Assembly (NCBI RefSeq): GCF_003255815.1
Contig: NC_037670.1
Location: 54,178,521-54,242,520 of the forward strand
Length of the DNA stretch: 64,000 bases
DNA from: Theropithecus gelada
Lineage: Eukaryota; Chordata; Mammalia; Primates; Cercopithecidae
Direction: 5' to 3'
Every line of letters begins with the position of its first letter. Positions within the stretch are counted from its first letter, which is position 1. Positions 24,280 through 35,163 of this stretch are shown here, one piece after another. The position numbers and the translations under genes are program-made. The notes under the pieces are model-generated. The model was not told the DNA's origin, did not search any database, and worked only from the letters and a program-made list of their open reading frames with translations.

Positions 24280-25756
24280 GGTGCCTCACAATATTGCAGT
24301 TGGTTGTACATCCCCTGCAGTACAAAGAATAATATTATCTTCTCTTCCTTTAGCTCTTAGAACAATATCACGTGGCGGGGAGGACACCCCCTGCACTATT
24401 GGGAGTAATATCATTCTCTATTATTCTGGATAGTAGGAAAAAGACCACAGGTGGGATGGACAACCCCTGTGATATTGAGAGTAATATCATCCTCTCTCAA
24501 TGTGGATATTAGGAACCATATCACAGGGGGCGTGTACACTTCTTCGATATTGGTAGCGATATCATCCTCTCCTCCCTGGGTATAAGAAACAATGTGACAG
24601 GCGGGGTGGACACCCCCCGCGACTTGGGGTGTAATATCCCTCCCTGGATATTAGGATTCACGGTGGACACACAGCATGTTTACGATTTTGTGAGTAATAT
24701 CATCTCTCCCTCTAGACACTACAAACAGTATCAAAGACGGGTGTACACCCTCTGCAATATAGGGAGGAATATCATCCTCTCCCCCCCTGGATATTAGGCA
24801 CAATATCAAAGGAGTGTTTATAACCCCTGCAATATTGGGAGTAATATCACTCTCTCCCAGGTGGAAATTAGGAACAGTATCACCGGGGGTGTGTACACCC
24901 CCTGCGATATTGAAAGTCATATCATCCTCTTCCCTCCTGGATCATGGGAACAACATCACTGGGGGGTGGACACTTTCTGCGATATTGGGAGTAACATCAT
25001 CTTCTGTGCCTTGGAATATCAAGGACAATATCACAGGGGGGCGTGTACATCTTCTGCAATATTGGAATAATATTATCCTCTCTCCCCCTGAATATTAGGA
25101 AAGATATCACAGAGTGGGTGTTCACCTCCTGTGATATGGGGATTAATACCATCTTCTCCCCTTCCAGATATCAGGAGGAGTATCACACGGGGGTGTACAG
25201 TGTCTGTGATACTGGGAGTAATATCAACCTCTCGGCCTTGGAATATTAAGAAGAATATCACAGGGTGGATGTCCACCCCTGCCATATTGGGAGTAGTATC
25301 AGCCTCTCCTCTCCATGGATATTAGGAACAATATCCCAGGCTGGGTGTATGCCTCCTGCTCTATGGGGAGTCATATCTTCCTCTCCCTTCCAGGATATTA
25401 ATAACAATATCACAAGGCGGGTGAACACAGCCTGCGATACTGGAATTATCATCCTCTCCCTCTCCGGATACTAGGAACAATATCGCAGAAGAGCTGTACT
25501 CTCCCTGCGATATTGGGAGTAATATCACACGCTTCTTCTGTGAATGTTAGGAGCAGTATCACCGGGTGACTGTCCATTCGTTGCTATGTTGGGAGGCATG
25601 TCGTACTCTACTCCCCTGGATGTTAGGATCAGAGTCACAGGGTGAGGGTAAACCTACTGCGATATTAAAACTAAAATCGTGCTCTCCGTCCCTGGATATT
25701 AGGAACAACATCACAGGTAGGTGTACACCCCCTGCGGTATTAGGAGTAATAATGTG
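24280..25756 (+). repeat. Minisatellite array, left block (about 75-bp units, about 19 copies)
   Basis: Consensus read 5'-3': GGATATTAGGAACAATATC, then ACAGGGGGTGTACACCCCC, then TGCGATATTGGGAGTAATATC, then ATCCTCTCCCCCCT. Landmark words such as 'gagtaatatcat' recur at about 24405, 24481, 24555, 24691, 24767, 24838, 24914, 24990, 25065 and 25138, then on to 25746, giving a period of 73-78 bp. Copies diverge by roughly 10-25 percent, so the array is old. Frames of 60-115 codons within it are repeat artefacts. Confidence 0.95.
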
Positions 25757-26131
25757 ATTAATTATTAAACATCAATGATAGATTTTAATAATTATCAATG
25801 ATCCCATTAATTAATAGGACACCATTATTAATTATGGGTAATTATTTTAAATATATGATTATGCACGCTTAACACTAATTATTAACATTAATCACATCTA
25901 ACAATATGATTAGTTCTTAATATTAATTATAATTTTATTACCAACATCACTTAGTATTGATTTAAGTAACATTAATTGCTGATGTCATTATTTTATTAAT
26001 AGTGATATTACTATTAATTAATAATACTAATGTTAACATTTTTAACCAGTATTAATTTTTACTATCTTTATTATGATCATTAATATTGATGATTACTCTT
26101 AATTTTTCTTATATTTATGAATATTAATAAT
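25757..26131. repeat. AT-rich hinge between the two inverted blocks
   Basis: About 375 bp composed almost entirely of ATTAAT, TTAATA, AATTATT and similar words with many self-complementary stretches (for example attaattattaa). It separates the + oriented left block from the inverted right block and contains no array unit. Very low GC contrasts sharply with the GC-balanced units on either side. Confidence 0.9.
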
Positions 26132-28780
26132 TAATAGACTTGTTCCTGATATCCGGCGGAGAGAGGATGATATTACTCCCAATATCGAAGAAACTGTACA
26201 CCCCTCTATGATGTTATTCCAAATAGCCAGGGGGTCAGGATGACATTATTGAAACTACCACAGTGGGCATACATCCCTTCGGTCATCTTGTTCCTTATAT
26301 CCTGGGTGGGAGAGGATGATATGACTCCCAATATCGCAGGGGGCATAGACCTCCCCCGTGATATTGTCCCTAACATTCAAAGGTGGAGAGGATGATATTT
26401 CTTCCAATTTCACAGGGGGTGTACACCACCCCTGTGATATGGTTCCTAATATCGAGGGGGCGACAGGATGATTTTAGTCTCTGTATTGCAGGAGGTGTAC
26501 ACTCCCTAGTGAAATGGTTCCTAATATCCAGGGACGGAGAGGACGATATCACTCCCAATAGAGCAGGGGGTGTACACTCCTTCTGTGACATTGTTCCTAA
26601 TTAGCCAGCAAGGGAGAGGAAGATATTACCCCCAATATCTCAGGGGGTGTACACCCCGTTGTGATATTGTTCCTTATATCTTGGGAGGGAGACGATGATA
26701 CTAGTGGCAATATCGCAGGGGGTGTACACACCCACTGTGATATTGTTCTAAATATCCAGAGGGAGAGAAAATGATATGACTCCCAATATCACATGGGGTG
26801 TACATCCTCCTGTGATATTGTTTCTTATATTCAGGGGGAGAGGATGACACTACTGTCAATATCACAGGGGTTGTACACACCTCCTGCGGTATTGTTCCTA
26901 ATATCCCGAAGGGGAGAGCATAATATTACTCTCAATATCGCAGGGGGTGTACGCCTCCTTTGTAATATTGTTCTTAATATCCATGATGGGAGAGGATATG
27001 ACTCCCAATATCGCAAGAAGTGTACAGCCGCCTGTGATATAGTTCCTAACATCTAGGTGGGGAGAGGATGATACTACTGCCCATATCGCACGAGTTGTAA
27101 AACCACTTCAATATTTTGCCTACAATCCTGAGGGGAGAGGATGACATTACTTCCAATATCGAAGAAGGTATACATCCCCCTGTGACACTATGCCCAATAT
27201 CCACGTTGGGAGACGAAGACATTGCGCCCAACATCGCAGGGGATGTACACCCACCCTGGGATATTGTTCCTTATATTGAGAGTGGGAGAAGATGCTATTA
27301 CTCCCAATAACGCAGGGGCTGTGGCTGTACACCCCTCCTGTGGTATTGTTCTTAGTATCCTAGGGAAGAGAGGATGATACCACACCCAATATCGCAGGGG
27401 GAGTACACCCACCCAGTGATGTTGGTCTTAATGTACTCCACCTCCCACCACCAGGGATATCGTTCCTAATATCCAGGGGAAGAAAGGATAGCATTATGCC
27501 CAATATTGCAGGGGAGTGTACACACCCTCCGTGATGTTGTTCTTAGTACCCAAAGGTAGAGACGATGATATTACTGGTCATATCGCAGGGGGTGTACACC
27601 CTTCTGTGATATTGTTTTTGACATTCAGTGAGGGAGAGGATAACATTAATCCCAATATCACAGAAGGTATACAGACCCCTGTGATGTAGTTCCTAATGTA
27701 CAGGGGAAAGAGAAGAATATTGCTCTCAATATCGCAGGGGGTGTAACCACCCTGCCCCCATATATCGTTCCTAATATGCAGCGGGGTGGAGGCTGATAGT
27801 ACTCCCAATATCCCAGAAGGTGCACACACACCTGTGATACAGTTCCTAATATCCAGCGGGAAAGAGGCTGATTTTACTTTGGATATCGCAGTGGGTGTAC
27901 ACCGTCCCCAACCCCGGGGTATCATTCCTAATATCCAGGCGGGAAGAAGATGACATGGCTGACAATATCGAAGGGGGTGGACACCTCTTCTCTGATATGG
28001 TTCCTCTTATCCAGGGGGTGAGTGGATGATATTACTCCCAATAAAGTAGGAACCATACAGCCACCCTGGGATTTTGTCCTTAATAACCACAGGGGAGAGA
28101 TGATATTACTACCAATATTGCAAGGGGTGTACACCCTCCTGTGATACTGTTTCTTATATCCAGGAAAGGAGAAGGTGGTATTAGTACCAATGTTGAAGGG
28201 ATGGACAGTCCCCATGGGATATTGTTCTAAAGATACAGGTTGAAAGAGGATGAGATTCCATCCAATACAACAAGGGTTGTACACCCCAACTGTGATATGA
28301 ATCGTAAAACCTAGAAGAAGAGAGAATGACATTGCTTCTAAAAACACTTGGGGTGTACACCCACCCTGTGATATTGTTCCTGTCATTTAAAGGAAGAGAT
28401 GATGATACTAATCCCACTACCAGAGAAGGTGCACACCCCCCTGTGATATTGTTCCTCATAACTTGTGGGGGAGAGCATGATATTACTTCCAATATGACAG
28501 TGGCTTGACACCCAGTCTGTGATATTTCTTCTAATTCCCAGTAGGTAAAGTATGATGCTCCTGCCAAGAGAGTAGTGGGTGTACAGCCACCCTGTGATAT
28601 GTCTCCGAATATTCAGGGAAACACAGGACGACATTATCCCAAATCTCCCAAAAAGTGTACACCCATAGTGTGATATGGTTGCTAATATCTGGAGGTACAG
28701 AGGATGGTATTCGTTCTCCTGTCGCAGGCTTCGCACACAACCTGTGAAATTGTTCCTAATATCCTGAACAAAAGAGACTG
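26132..28780 (-). repeat. Minisatellite array, right block in inverted orientation (about 35 copies)
   Basis: The same unit as the left block, but reverse-complemented on the + strand: GAGAGGATGATATTACTCCC, then AATATCGCAGGGGGTGTACA, then CCCCCTGTGATATTGTTCC, then TAATATCC. The inversion is consistent across the whole block. Divergence increases toward the right end (28,500-28,780), as expected for a decaying array edge. On the minus strand the period keeps some long open frames, such as 28991-28383 and 28386-27928. Confidence 0.93.
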
Positions 28781-28945
28781 CTAATAATGAACACACATTG
28801 CGGGGGGAGTAATTATTAAGATCCACATCGTAATGGGGAGTAATAGCAACCCCCTCTCTCCCCCTCGCTGTTACAGTCCACATCGCAGGGGGTTGAGGCA
28901 CCCCCACGATATGGGGAGTAATAGCATCCCCCTCTCTCCCCCTGG
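28781..28945 (+). repeat. Minisatellite array, short third block, back in first orientation
   Basis: About two units again read in the left-block sense: 'atatggggagtaatagcatc' followed by 'cctctctccccctgg', preceded by 'cacatcgcagggggttgagg'. They are more C-rich and more similar to each other than to the bulk. They abut the ERVK fragment directly. Confidence 0.75.
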
Positions 28946-28975
28946 CCTTATATAAGAAGTCTGGCCTTATATAAG
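28942..28975 (+). repeat. 15-bp direct repeat at the array/ERVK junction
   Basis: ctggccttatataag occurs at 28942-28956 and again at 28961-28975 with 4 bp between. It marks the junction between the last array unit and gag-derived sequence, and may be a slippage or insertion scar. Confidence 0.8.
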
Positions 28976-30406
28976 TGCCCCCCAATGCCATCGCAGGCTT
29001 TAATGCATTCGCTTAAAGATTTTCCTCATGTACATCTGCCATTCCCTTAATAGGTCGAATTGCTACCTGACATTCTGTATTAGCGTTTTCATGAGCAAGC
29101 AGCTGAACCATCACTTTCTTGGCATGAGAATCGGAAATAGCCTTTTGAGTCGCATCCTGCAAACGGGCGATAGGATCTGGATAAAGCTCCCTTGGACCCT
29201 GTTGAACTGTGTGAAAAGAAGGATAAGCAGTAGCAGGGTCATGAATTTTTTCCCAGGCTCTTAGGCATATAGTTCTGAGCTGATCAACAGCCTCATCACC
29301 CATTACCATCTGTTGATTTAGAGTACCCCATGTCTGTCCGATTCCAAGCAATTGATCAGTTGTGATATTAACGGGACGCTGGGCTTGAGCATTTCTGCGT
29401 GCCTGATTTGTTGCTTCATCCGTCCACCAGGTTTTAAATTGGAGAAATTCAGAGGGGGACAGGGTGGATCGGGCTAATGCCTCCCAATCCATAGGTATTC
29501 AACGTCTGTTATAAGCCACACATTGTAACAAGGAATAAACATAAGGAGAATTTGGTCTATCTTGTCCCATTGCTTGCTTTAAGTCTTTTAATATTTTAAA
29601 AGGAAATGGTTTCCAGTACGCTTGAACAAGTTCTCTGGGCTCCTCAGCTGGAAAAAGAATTACCAGAAACCGCCAAGCATTCAAATCCGCCATTTCTTGT
29701 GCCTGGCGAATGGATGCCTGGATTGTCCCTGTGCCATCATTTGTATTTGCACCGGCTCGCAGCATTCCCCTACCATGATTAACAGGTGGGCAAGCCTGGA
29801 TCATTCCCTCATCCTAACTGGCTGTTGGACAAGCCTGAAGCTTCCCTTCGCCCTAGTTACTGGCGGGGCCTGCAACAATGGGAGCCGCATTGGAAGACTC
29901 CCCTTCCAAAAATTCCTAAGGCTGGCCTGGGGGTGGCCATTCCAGACCTTCCCCTAAAGGCGCAGTAGGTGGCACTGTTTCTTTTATAAGCTTTTGGAGA
30001 TTAACATACATACCTTCCCGTTTCTCGCCCTTTTTAAAACTAGACTGTCATGGTTCACTTTGCTGATAATTAGACTCCTGATTATTCAACTTTCCTATGT
30101 CATCCTGAAACTCCTCCTTCTCCTCCTCAGTGTGGAAGGGCTCCAGTGCTGTTTTAACTGCCGACCACACAGACCAAGCAGAGATGGGAATATCGCGGCC
30201 CTCTTCTTGTGCTCGTTTTAAGTCTGATCCAACCTTGTCCCAATCTTTTACATTCATGGCTCCATATTCCGGGAACCAAGGAGAATACTTGTCTACCAGA
30301 TGGAGCAAAGATGTGAGATTTTGGGTACTCACAATTACCCCTCCGCGGCGCAGTAACTGCGTACAAGGCTTAAGTAACTAGCGAACTTACTCTCAGCCTG
30401 ACCCAT
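28945..30406 (-). mobile_element. ERVK (HML-group) gag fragment, decayed
   Basis: On the minus strand an initiator ATG at 30406-30404 starts an MGQ N-terminus, the usual myristoylation context of betaretroviral Gag. Matrix-like sequence follows (30332-30048), then a proline-rich linker and capsid (about 29700-29013) with a major-homology-region-like stretch near 29176-29130 (QGPRE...ARLQDA). The reading is broken by an early stop/frameshift just after the start, a shift near 29500 and another near 29010. Sequence ends at the minisatellite. There is no pol or env. Host-fixed relic, not functional. The HML subgroup is not resolved. Confidence 0.85.
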
Positions 30407-30556
30407 ATTTTCCTGAGGTTTCCCTGGGATTCTCCGAGCGCCCGACTTACCCTAGAGCTTGAAGTGAAAACCTACTCCGGAGTCCTTTGTCGGTCGTCCT
30501 CTGCTTTCCACATTCTGGTGTTCCTTCACTCGACTATTTGTAGAGATTACGGGGAG

Positions 30557-30573
30557 CCCCGCGTTGGGAACCA
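30557..30573 (-). other. ERVK primer-binding-site-like sequence
   Basis: The minus strand reads tggttcccaacgcgggg, located about 150 bp upstream of the gag ATG, where a betaretroviral primer-binding site is expected. It is degenerate at positions 4-5 relative to the usual lysine-tRNA complement. An Alu fragment replaces the expected LTR beyond it. Confidence 0.5.
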
Positions 30574-30675
30574 GAGACCAGCCTGGGCAACCGAGGGAGA
30601 CCCCCGTTTCTACCAAAAAAAAAAAAAAAATTTAGCCAGGTGTGGTGTCGTGTGCCTGTAATCCCAGCTACTCCA
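30574..30675 (+). mobile_element. Alu fragment
   Basis: A piece of left monomer ('gagaccagcctgggcaaccg'), internal poly-A and the start of the right monomer ('ttagccaggtgtggtgtcgt'). Both ends are missing. It sits where the ERVK 5' LTR should be. Confidence 0.85.
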
Positions 30676-30763
30676 TGAGAAATCAGACAAAACCTGGCAC
30701 CAGAGACTGATTTTCTTCTAAAATGCTTTCTCTAAAATATTTTTAAAACAAAAGGAGGAAATT

Positions 30764-31672
30764 TGAAGGGAAAGTATTTTGGGCCCCCCAAATCACTAAG
30801 ATAAAGGGAAAAGTCAATCTGGGAACTACTTAGGGCAAACCTGCCTCCCATTCTATTCAAAGTCATCCCCTGCTCACTGAGAAGAATGCATGTCTTATCG
30901 CCTCCTTTGGAAAGGCTCATCGGAAGCTCAGAAGAATGCAACCGGTCCTCTCTCACCTACCTGTGACCTGGAAGCCCCCTCCTGGCTTCGAGTTGACCCA
31001 CTTTTGCTTCAGGTTGTACTGGATCAAACCAGTGTTCATCTTACGTATGTTGATTGATGTCTCCTGTCCCCCTAAAATGTATAAAACTGTCAGATACAGT
31101 CAGTTTCTCTTCCAAGGTTTGGCATGTGAACGTTCTTGTTTTTTGTTCTCAAACTCAACTTTCTTGTTCTCCATGCCTGCTTGCCCTTAGTTACTGTAAA
31201 CAACCTTCCCGTCAGTTCTAATCAATAACTCGCATCTGTTCCCTTGGTTACCTGCTCTGCGCCCATTTCTCCCTTCGAAACCACACGTCCCACCGTTGTA
31301 ACTCATATCCTCCTTCCCCCTTCCTTATTTGGGAAAATATTGACAAATAACCAACCAGGTCAGTTTAGATCTTGAGGTCTGGCCCCAGTCCATCCAGAGG
31401 TAGGGACTGCGTTAGGAATAAAAACCCCTGCTTTCCTTTGTTCCCTGTGCTCTTGCGATTGTGATTGATGCGAGCAGCACGCTTCTGCAGAAGTAAATTG
31501 CATTGCTGAGGAAACTTTCGCTTGAGTGCTGGTTTCACTTTGTGGCACCAAGCATTTATCTCCAACAAAACCAAGCTGTGCTCTGACCACGTTGGGCAAC
31601 TGTCATCAGGACATCCTTAGGCTGTGTCATGCACAAGCATCCCCAACCTTGGTAAAATAAACTTTCTAAATA
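30764..31672 (+). mobile_element. LTR, copy 2 of the window's LTR family, split by another LTR
   Basis: Shares with the 16,090 copy 'gggaaaagtcaatctgggaa', 'gggcaaacctgcctcccatt', the TATA-like 'aaatgtataaaac' and the terminal 'aaaataaactttctaaa'. The right part (from 31568) continues the alignment after a 480-bp insertion. Polyadenylation-type AATAAA near 31660. Confidence 0.75.
31088..31567 (+). mobile_element. Solo LTR (480 bp) inserted in another LTR
   Basis: Begins TGTCAGATAC and ends CTCCAACA, the canonical TG...CA ends. It is flanked by a 4-bp duplication AAAC (31084-31087 and 31568-31571). Contains a polyadenylation signal (aggaataaaaacc) near 31411. A 4-bp duplication fits a class I (gamma-like) ERV. 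Family not named. Confidence 0.85.
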
Positions 31673-31694
31673 CTCTTATCCCCAAATGCTCAGG

Positions 31695-31830
31695 GAGGCT
31701 GATTTGAATAATCATAATACTGCAAGGCTGCACTCCAGCCCGGGCGACAGAGCAAGGCTCTGTTTTAGAAAAATAAAATAAAATAAAATAAAATAAAATA
31801 AAATAAAGTAAAATAAAATAATATAAGATA
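31695..31830 (+). mobile_element. Alu 3' remnant with (AAAAT)n tail
   Basis: 'gcactccagcccgggcgacagag' followed by about twelve AAAAT/AAATA units. The body of the element is missing or degenerate. Confidence 0.85.
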
Positions 31831-32129
31831 TTCCGGTCTCCCGCACAGCCAACTCTGCGTGAATTACTCCTTCTCTATTGCTATTCCCCCGTCTTGAGAA
31901 ATCGGCTCTGTCTCGGTAGCGTGCAAGGTGTACCCACTGGGCAGTTACAGAATGGTCATTATATTGCTTGCAATTTTATATCTATATTATGCACAAATAG
32001 CTATCACCTTGTATACAAGGTTAAATGTGAATGTCGTCCTTGCAAGGTCAGATCCCAGCGCAGGAAGGATGCACCCCCTACAAACTGCTAGGCCAAAATG
32101 GTCATTCTGGCCTCATCCAGCCTCACGTG

Positions 32130-32700
32130 AAATCGCAATCTCACGTCACACAGGGTCTGAGGGGGCGGGACCTGAAGCCCCATACAATCAGGGGCGCTGG
32201 GGTGGGGACCCTTCAATCAGGCGCGCCGCCGGAAAGGAGAGGGCGACTTCCGGGATCGGGCGGGCGGGCGCTTTGTCTCGCCTTCGCCACAGTAGAGGCT
32301 CTTTCTGTTAGTCTCCTCTTGGCTCTGGGAGGCCCAGGTGGCTCTGCAGCAGCCTCTGCCACCGTGTGACTTGCGGGTATTGGGACATCCCTAACTGACA
32401 CCAGGACACCCGGGAAGCTGAGGAATGGTGAGTGGACTGCGCCTGGCTTCCCGAAGTGGGGAAGAGGGCTGGTTGAAACCTGCTGGAACCAGCCATCCGC
32501 TGCGGAACCTGCGGACCCAGTTGCCCCTTGGCAGCCGGGCCTCAGTCCGCTTCTGTGCAGGCCGGGCGGGGCGGGCAGCGGGACCCCTGCGTCCTGTCTG
32601 TACCTGTGGGCGCCACTTCCGCCGGCCGGAGCCCTCTCGGGAACCCCGCGCCTCCCCCACCCACGTAGTGCGGTGACCACGGGAGGGGGATCCGAGAGAG
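32130..32700 (+). promoter_or_regulatory. CpG-island promoter of the first KRAB zinc-finger locus
   Basis: CpG and GC content rise sharply here (gggcgggacc, ggcgcgccgccgg, cgggcgggcgggcgc). There is no TATA box. Transcription probably starts near 32,260, where the sequence becomes the usual 5' UTR of this KRAB-ZNF family (ctttgtctcgccttcgccac). The island continues about 270 bp into intron 1. Confidence 0.75.
32262..32427 (+). other. Exon 1 (5' UTR plus ATG) of the first KRAB-ZNF locus
   Basis: The exon ends aagctgaggaATG|gtgagt: the start codon is the last codon before the donor, as in the 19p13.2 KRAB-ZNF genes. The 5' end is estimated from the edge of the CpG-rich core. Confidence 0.7.
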
Positions 32701-32934
32701 CCCCAACTCGGTGTGCGGGGTTCCAGTGTGGGAGGAGCTGTGGTTCATGGAGCTTCCAGTCCCACCTTTCTCCCCCTAAAATTAACCTGAGGCTTTGTCA
32801 AAACGTTAAACGGTGTGTTTGAGCAAACGGCGATTCATAAATCAGGTACCACAGTCAAGGTTTGTGGTTTGGGGTTCACAGGAGGGGCGTAAATGAAAGG
32901 TTTTGATAAGGTTAATGAGGAAGCAAACCATACA

Positions 32935-33012
32935 TGTATATATACACATATATATACACACATATACACATATATACATATACATATATACACATACATA
33001 TATATATATTTT
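32935..33012 (+). repeat. (TA/CA)n microsatellite
   Basis: Alternating tatacacatatata units, directly followed by the tail of an antisense Alu (gttttgttttg). Confidence 0.92.
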
Positions 33013-33312
33013 GTTTTGTTTTGTTTTGTTTTTTTGAGACAGAGTCTTGCCCTGTTGCCAGGCTGGAGTGCAATGGTGCAGTCTCAGCTCGCTGCAACCT
33101 CTGACTCCCGGGTTCAAACGATTCTGCTGCCTCAGCCTCCCATGTAGCTGGGCTTATAGGCGCCCACCACCACGTCCAGCTACTGGTATGTTAGTAGAGA
33201 CAGGGTTTCGCCATGTTGGCTAGGTTGGTTTCCAACTCCTGACCTTAATTGATCACCCGCCTCGGCCTCCTAAAGCGCTGGGATTACAGGCCTGAGCCAC
33301 CTTGGCCAAAAT
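33013..33312 (-). mobile_element. Alu element, antisense
   Basis: Tail (GTTTT)n at the left, then 'gagacagagtcttgccctgt', ending 'gcctgagccaccttggcca'. Confidence 0.95.
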
Positions 33313-34524
33313 ATTTTCCTGTTTCCAAACATTTTACATGAGAGGAAAGCGGAGAATAAATCATCTGACACTCTACTGTAAAAAAAAATCTTTGTGCCTC
33401 TCTTCTTTTCATCTTTCCTAAGTGTACATATTACCAAAATATCTTTAGGTTGAGGTCCCCCCGTGAAAACTTTACAGGGTGTTTTGTCCTCAGCCACCCT
33501 CCTGTCTTTTCCTAGTCCTGGCATTTTAGAACTGTCTGGGGATGACCCAGGATACCCACAGTGGCCATGTCTATTGGAGGGTCTAGTGAGTATCAGCCCC
33601 GGGGTCATCTCATCGCCAAGGACAGCCTCAGGTAGGGGGTAGAGTCTCTCAGGGGAGCAGCTGGATGCTCTTGGCCTTAGAGGAATCTCCTGGTATAGTT
33701 TCATCTAAAATGGTGACCCCTTAGGGTCATTAAAATTTTAGGACATTAAAATTAATGGACAATACAACATAATGTCATTAAAGCTAGGTCATTAGAACTG
33801 TTCCTCCGGCCGCAGTTTTTATTCCTCAGAGACACATTGATGGTCTGCCAATGGGACGCTGATATTGAGAGGAAAAGGCAGAAATGATTTCTGCTCTCTA
33901 GATTGTCTCAGACTTGTGAAGAGAGAAAAACTGTCCCAAAGGACAAGGAAAACCCACCCCAGAGAGGATGTGCAAGAACCTGAATATGAAAATGCACTGA
34001 AGGCACACAGGAGGACAAAGAGCAGTGCCAGTGCCTCCTAAGTAGTCACTGAGGACTTTACTGAACAGGATGGGTGTTCCGAGGGATAGAATGGCCTGCC
34101 GTGACACTTAGAAAGGTCTGTGTTTGAGTCAGCACTGCCTCTCCCTGAGTTTGTTACCTTGAAAAGGCTTGTCCGCTTATATGAGTTTCAGTTTTTCATT
34201 GACTTTAAGATACATTTTATCAGTACTGCTTGAAAGATATACTATTTCCAAAGAGACAAGGTAAAATGATGTATTTTATTTGCTAAAAATTCGTATTTAT
34301 TTCTTCCCTAGAGTGAGTGTAGTAAGTTTTAAAGGTCTGTTCTTTTTAAGGGTAATTTCAAATGGAATTGTAGGACTTAGCTTTGTCAATGCTATGGTGA
34401 AATAAAAGTGTGATAGATAAATTGATGATTTACAAAGATTCACCAAAATGTCAGTTTCCCTCTTGTAGCATGGTGAAGAATTTATGATAGTGGACACATC
34501 TGTATCCTCTTATCTGGATATCTG

Positions 34525-35163
34525 AGGGGTTTTTTTTGTTGTTTTTTGGGGGTTTTTTTGGAGACACTGTCTTGCTCTGTAGCCCGGCTGAAGTGCAGTG
34601 GCACCATCTCTGCTTACTGCAACCTCTGCCTCCCGGGTTCAAGTGATTCTCCTGTGTCAGGCTCCTGAGTAACTGAGATTATAGGCACCCACCACCACAC
34701 CCAACTAATTTTTGTATTTTTAGTAAACACTGGATTTTAGGCCTGGCACGGTGGCTCAGGCCTGTAATCCCAGCACTTTGGGAGGCCAAGGTGGGCGGAT
34801 CATGAGATCACGAGTTCCAGAGCGGCCTGACCAACATGATGAAACCCTGTCTCTACTAAAAATACAAAAAAATTTGCTAAACCTGGTGGCAGGCACCTGT
34901 CATCTCAGCTACTCAGGAGGTGGAAGCAAGAGAATTGCTTGAACCCGGGAGGTGGAGGTTGCAGTGAGCCAAGATCTTGCCACTGCACCCCAGCCCAAGC
35001 GACAATATGAGACTCTGTCTCAAAAAACAAACAAACAAACAACAAAAAGGCGGGGTTCTGATATGTTGACCAGGCTGGTCTCAACCTCCTGACCTCAGGT
35101 GATTGCCTTCCTCAGCCTCCCAAGCTGCTGGGATTACAGGCGTGAGCCACCATGCCCTGCCCG
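34525..35163 (-). mobile_element. Antisense Alu split by a sense Alu
   Basis: The outer Alu runs 34525-34738 and resumes at about 35050-35163 ('gttgaccaggctggtctcaa'). The inner element occupies 34741-35045. Confidence 0.92.
34741..35045 (+). mobile_element. Alu inserted in an Alu of opposite orientation
   Basis: 'gcctggcacggtggctcagg' through 'gactctgtctcaaaaaacaa' with a CAAA tail. It forms an inverted Alu pair with its host. Confidence 0.93.

Noticed and set aside
24280..28945. CRISPR array
   Set aside because: The repeats are imperfect along the whole 75-bp period, with no alternation of identical repeats and unique spacers; the context is primate, not prokaryotic.
32213..32680. 155-codon minus-strand frame in the CpG island
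   Set aside because: GC-rich sequence has few stops; no Kozak ATG or donor supports it, and the + strand exon 1 explains the island.
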